64,000 nucleotides of DNA, taken from contig CM061240.1 of assembly GCA_030848705.1 (NCBI GenBank), positions 129,072,998 through 129,136,997 of the forward strand, written 5' to 3'. Made by a program: the position numbers and the translations under genes. Source of the stretch: Heracleum sosnowskyi (taxonomy: Eukaryota > Streptophyta > Magnoliopsida > Apiales > Apiaceae). Of this stretch, positions 60,401 to 64,000 are shown in pieces. The notes beneath the pieces are model-generated. The model had not been told where the DNA came from and searched no databases. It saw only the letters and a list, made by a program, of their open reading frames with translations. Each line of letters opens with the position of its first letter. Within the stretch, counting starts at the first letter, position 1.

Positions 60401-61097
60401 TCGTTGGCAGTACCATGTTTAGCATCGAAGTCATTGCCGATTCATCATAAGCCTGCAATTCATGTAGCAGTTGCATTGCTCAAACTGCAAAATGTTCCTC
60501 AATGGATGTCCTCAGTATTTGATGATTCTAGCATATTGGGTATTGTTAAGAACCTATCGGCAAGTAATTTGAGCCCAGAAATGGTGCTTCTATTTCGAGT
60601 GCTGTTAACCTCAGGATACTTAAAGGCCGAGCAAATTGCTGCCCTCAATCGTCTGTTCCAGGTGACTAGTTATTTGCGAGCTATCTGTTCACCACTTTCA
60701 CAATTTATTCGATCTACAACCCGTAGCATATTTAAACTCACTATTGACCATATACAACCACGCATCTGTAAATATTTGTATTCTTAACAATCTCTACAGG
60801 CTATGCAGTTTCAGAAGACTGTTTGGATGTATTAATCTATCTATCTACATATATTTCCAGGAATGCAGGAGGCGTATCTACTCGCAGAATGGTGAGGAGG
60901 ACAGCAAAGAGGAGCAGACGGTGAAGCTGGATTTTACCACAGATGGACTAGGAAATGCTTGTGAGTTTCTTATCAACCTCATGTCCTGTCATTCCCCTAC
61001 AGGCAACAGGTCAAAAGAAGTACAAGTTAGGAACAAGGATTTGTTAGAAGAGATAGAAATGTTCTCTAAAGATATTATGGAAGAGGATGTTTGCTAG
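54467..61097 (+). CDS. PRD1: PRD1, meiotic double-strand-break factor (MEI1-like)
   Basis: PRD1 is needed for SPO11-dependent meiotic DNA breaks and bridges other break-machinery proteins on meiotic chromosomes; mammalian MEI1 is its homologue. Nine exons join in frame to 1301 aa: 54467-54919, 56234-56343, 56420-56595, 57125-57433, 57804-58764, 58857-59571, 59648-59928, 59998-60661, 60861-61097. Near the N-terminus GGSICLLCLSNLI (Cys 44 and 47) and LLTFHPHFLVSPLVA are followed by QVFMLHCLGVLLDH at the exon 1-2 join. The rest is leucine-rich, helical and ARM-like (for example GILCLILHHSTNQALVGVSK), without catalytic motifs. Length is close to that of known plant PRD1. I chose ATG 54467 because it is the first in the frame continuing into exon 2; ATGs at 54349 and 54402 are in other frames. 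The last exon has a competing acceptor at 60799. Confidence 0.87.
54893..55610 (+). repeat. Degenerate tandem copies of the PRD1 exon 1 end within intron 1
   Basis: The exon 1 end TTGGAGTAGACGTCAGGTGT, followed by TTATGGTAATG, recurs at about 55053 (TTGGAGTAGACGCCAGATGT) and 55305 (GTGGAGTAGATACCAGGTGT). The following intronic text is also repeated: ATTGCGTAATT, GAGAATTCTATTTGTGTT, AAGTGATTTTAA, GGTGAGATTAT. A weaker fourth copy starts near 55550 (GTTTATGGAAATGTTTCTGG). Confidence 0.75.
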
Positions 61098-62460
61098 TTA
61101 CACTTTGATTAGTAAATTGACTAGTACAATCTCAATTTAATATTACAGCTGTTGTAATAGAGGTACCAATAACGGTGTGTTCCAGAAACTTTTTTTGTAA
61201 AAAAACGAAAAGAAAGTTGTGTTTCATTTCTTCAACTTGTTCAGAAAAGATTTTTTAAGAAAGAAAAGAAAGGAATTCTGAAAATTTGGGAAAAAGATTT
61301 TTATATATTTATCTCCAAAAATATTCTTTCTATTTTTGAAATGATTTAGAAATAGAAAAAATAGACTATTTTTTCTTATTTTCTTTCATTGATTTGGGAC
61401 ACAACGAAGTTGTCGTAAATTTTAACCTATCAAAACTTGAGATAATCTTGTGCTCAGAAGAGTTATAACGGAAAACTGTTTAGGGATGATGTATTACATT
61501 TCTAGACAGATTTTGAAATCAATTTTTTTTCTACCACGGGAATGTTCTTTGGAAAACAATGCTATACTCTCAGATTTTTGCCTAAAACTCATTTCTTGAT
61601 CCAAATTCATGGTATAAATTAACCAAAAAATATTATGCAATATTATTATCTTAGTTTTGGGCCTTGTTTGCTTCACGGTGACCCAACCCAATAACTCACA
61701 CATCCTTAAAACACGGGAACCATTTACAGCTTACATTTATTTATTTATTTATATTTTTTTGAAGGCACCATTTACAACTTAGATCATGTGTGATTTTTCA
61801 ATTTTCAGGGTCAAGTAAATGTTAATTACTTAATTTGCTTATGTTTCATTGAATTATATAATATTATATGCATAATAATTTTATTAAATAATTAAATTGT
61901 AAAAGATATGTCAAAATATGATTAAAAATATTAATTTTAAAATTATGTTATAATACATTTTTTGTGTTTTACGAGTGAACAACTCAACACATAATAGTGC
62001 ATTTGTTGTATTTTTATATTATAAAAATTAATAATAAAACTATTTGAATATAATGAATAATTTTAATATTTTTATTAAATTGTTAAATTATACATGTTAG
62101 CTATTAACTAAAATTACTTATATCTTTAGTATATCATTTAAAATTCAATTACAAATTTTATTTTCATAGTTTTATTTTGAATTTAGTAATATTAAATTAA
62201 TATCTATTAGCTATCTTTATAGTCATTTATATTCTTAAATCTCATATTTGTTTTTGTTTTGAAAGCTATGTAAAATAGGAGTGCGAATTTATATAAGTGT
62301 TTTTTCAACGAGATAGCCATTAATTAGAAAGGAGTATGTAAATAAGAAAATTAATATATGAGACAATTATTTAATATATAAAATTTACGATTTTGATCTT
62401 AACAAGCAAAATGTATTTAACGGGATGACGACTTATTAGGAAGAAATGACTGATTATTGT
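61098..62460. other. PRD1 3' UTR and AT-rich intergenic DNA
   Basis: About the first 150 bases may be PRD1 3' UTR. The remainder is AT-rich with no gene. The ORF on the minus strand at 61494-61703 has no recognisable features. Confidence 0.5.
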
Positions 62461-62469
62461 AATTTTATA

Positions 62470-62525
62470 GACAAAGTTTTCTAAAAAATTATAACGCCGC
62501 CGCGAAGCACAGCTTTATCAACTAG
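62470..62525 (+). mobile_element. Helitron-type 3' terminus, plus strand
   Basis: CGCCGCCGCGAAGCACAGC is followed by TTTATCAACTAG and then T. It is the third copy of the family seen at 33575 and 39022, with matching AAAATTATAACGCCGC upstream. No 5' end was identified. Confidence 0.6.
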
Positions 62526-62760
62526 TTTCATTATATTTGTAAATCGTTTAACAAAACAAGATTAAATTATGTATATTGTCCTCCCTTTAAACATGCTCAG
62601 CTAATGAACAACTATTATCTCACTAAACTCTTTATATTTTAGTTAAACTGGATTTCTCTAAATTCTATGTTTCAGAATAAATAAAAACTCGCTAAAAATA
62701 ATTTTTTACAATTTCTTTATTATGCTTTTGCATTTCAAACTTTATGTATTAAGTATTAAC

Positions 62761-63265
62761 CATGGTGGTAAAAATCGATGATTTGGCCGATAAATCGGAA
62801 ATCGTGGAGCCACCGATCTGATTTGAAGAAATCGCCGAAAAAAACGTTTTTCCGATAAGGTGGTCAAAATCGTTGAAAATCGGTCAAAATCGGTCAAAAT
62901 CGTTTTTCCGTGTGATTTGCTTTTTAACATACTCTATCTCTTTTTTATGAATAATGTGTATATTAATTAGGAAAAAAAAGAATAATGTGTATATTATTAA
63001 TAACTTTGTTGTACTGTGAAGTTGTAACCGAGTTCAGTTACTTAGTGCTACTAGATTAGTTCAAAAATGCGTATTTGTAATTAATATTTTAGTTTTTAAC
63101 TTATACATTAATGAATTTAATTAAATTTTTTGAAATTTAAAAAAAATTATTAAAATAGATCCGATTAATTTCCGATTTATCATTCCGATAAATCCTCGAT
63201 TTCCGATAAATCACTATACGATATCTCAACCGATTTGTTCCGATTTTCGAAATCTACAACACATG
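62761..63265. mobile_element. Non-autonomous hAT-like element, about 505 bp
   Basis: The left end CATGGTGGTAAAAATCG and inverted right end (read inward CATGTGTTGTAGATTTCG) are flanked by TATTAAC on both sides (62754-62760 and 63266-63272); including the shared G the duplication could be 8 bp. Subterminal regions are rich in CGATTTT, CCGATAAATC and AAAATCGGTC motifs in inverted order, around an AT-rich noncoding core. Confidence 0.75.
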
Positions 63266-63320
63266 TATTAACAAAGAAAAACATCTATAATTCTATATAT
63301 ATATATAAAAAAGAAATCAG

Positions 63321-63407
63321 TGGGCTGAAATAAACTTAAAGCGTAAAGAACGACGTCGTAGGGAGTGATAAGGCGATTATAAATTAGGGCATTCGAAACA
63401 AACCCTA
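63321..63407 (+). promoter_or_regulatory. Ribosomal-protein promoter motifs (site II and telo box)
   Basis: TGGGCT at 63321-63326 fits the site II element TGGGCY and AAACCCTA at 63400-63407 is an exact telo box. This pair upstream of the S8 ATG is typical of plant ribosomal-protein genes and links expression to cell growth. The motifs are seen; the regulation is inferred from known plant promoters. Confidence 0.7.
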
Positions 63408-63451
63408 CACTCTTTGGAGGCAGAGAGAGAAGTCTATCGTCGTCGGCAGCC

Positions 63452-63604
63452 ATGGGTATGCTTCTTTACATTTCTTCGTATCCTATCTATACTAGATCCA
63501 AAATGAATTGTATGTATATGTGTTTGTATAGGTATTTCTCGTGATTCTATGCACAAGAGGCGTGCCACTGGAGGCAAAAAGAAAGCTTGGAGGAAGAAGC
63601 GAAA
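63452..63604 (+). CDS. RPS8: 40S ribosomal protein S8 (eS8), 5' part
   Basis: eS8 is a structural protein of the small cytosolic ribosomal subunit. The window holds only its first two coding exons: 63452-63455 (ATG plus G) and 63532-63604. Joined, they read MGISRDSMHKRRATGGK, then KKAWRKKRK, a near-exact eS8 N-terminus. The gene continues past the window end. Splitting after ATGG is common for plant eS8. The second intron starts GTACTCTCT and passes straight into a CT microsatellite. The basic N-terminus binds 18S rRNA in known structures. Confidence 0.93.
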
Positions 63605-63605
<1 letters not shown>

Positions 63606-63700
<95 letters not shown>

Positions 63701-63795
63701 CCCCTCTCTCTCTATCTCTCGCCCTCTCTCTCCTACTCCCTCTCTTCCCCTTTTTCTCTCCCCTCTCTCTCCCTCCCTCCCTCTCTCTCCCCCCT
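63606..63795 (+). repeat. (CT)n microsatellite at the S8 intron 2 donor
   Basis: About 80 bp of pure CT repeat is followed by roughly 100 bp of interrupted CT/CCCT sequence. It begins inside the splice-donor consensus of RPS8 intron 2. Serine-leucine repeat ORFs across it are artefacts. Confidence 0.95.
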
Positions 63796-64000
63796 CTACT
63801 ATGAGCTATTGTTTGAATATGTTAAGTGTTTTTTGGATGATTATACCATATGTTTGTTTAGCTAGTTTTTTGTAATCTAATGAAAATATAGCTGATTGAT
63901 GATTTCACTTTACGGAGTTTAATCGGTTTGTTAATTGTTTGTAACCTTGAGCTCGATAGAGTGTTTAATAGTTTGCGTGTTTGTGGTGTTAGATGACTGT

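Noticed and set aside
63541..63875. Ser-Leu repeat ORFs in three frames
   Set aside because: They arise from the (CT)n tract in RPS8 intron 2. Only the first part is real RPS8 exon, in the frame MHKRRATGGKKKAWRKKRK.

Overview
This window is nuclear DNA from a flowering plant, most likely a eudicot. The evidence is spliced genes with GT-AG introns, Ty1/copia and Helitron debris, a PRD1-type meiotic gene and a REM-like B3 gene. It is AT-rich between genes. I cannot fix the species from sequence alone.

Gene layout, with exons assembled by hand from splice sites and reading frame: (1) 8169-16942, plus strand, NOC3, a 60S ribosome-assembly factor, 13 coding exons, 828 aa. (2) 17920-26062, plus, SEC23, the COPII coat GTPase-activating subunit, 12 exons, 776 aa. 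(3) 30215-33372, minus, a shortened poly(A)-binding-protein-like gene, 9 exons, 349 aa, with RRM1 joined to an RRM4-like domain. (4) 47270-51408, plus, a 10-exon Helitron replicase N-terminal half (AT-hooks, zinc-finger-like cysteines, start of the Rep region), cut short before the catalytic part. (5) 51463-52748, minus, a REM-like gene with two B3 domains, lying before a Helitron-type 3' hairpin and CTAG end at 52991-52994. (6) 54467-61097, plus, PRD1, the MEI1-like factor for meiotic double-strand breaks, 9 exons, 1301 aa. (7) 63452 to beyond the window end, plus, the first two coding exons of 40S ribosomal protein S8.

Between the genes: 1-547 is the end of a CGGGTT-rich DNA element; 564-2614 is a broken copia retrotransposon; 3.5-7 kb is intergenic. 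The largest NOC3 intron holds an hAT-like element (perfect 8-bp target duplication) nested in a second terminal-inverted-repeat element. From 26.6 to 47 kb the window is a transposon graveyard. Two non-autonomous Helitrons there (27636-28170 and 45174-46519) have exact boundaries because an unoccupied duplicate of each insertion site survives next door. A third, on the minus strand (33717-36159), contains a large inverted repeat. Fold-back elements, a LINE 3' end, tRNA-derived sequences and tandem duplications fill the rest.

The housekeeping genes are not an operon; they are independent plant genes. The most unusual items are the AT-hook Helitron with its antisense B3 gene, the rearranged PABP-like gene with an exon apparently created by tandem duplication, and the Helitron with outward-facing 3' ends on a long palindrome.
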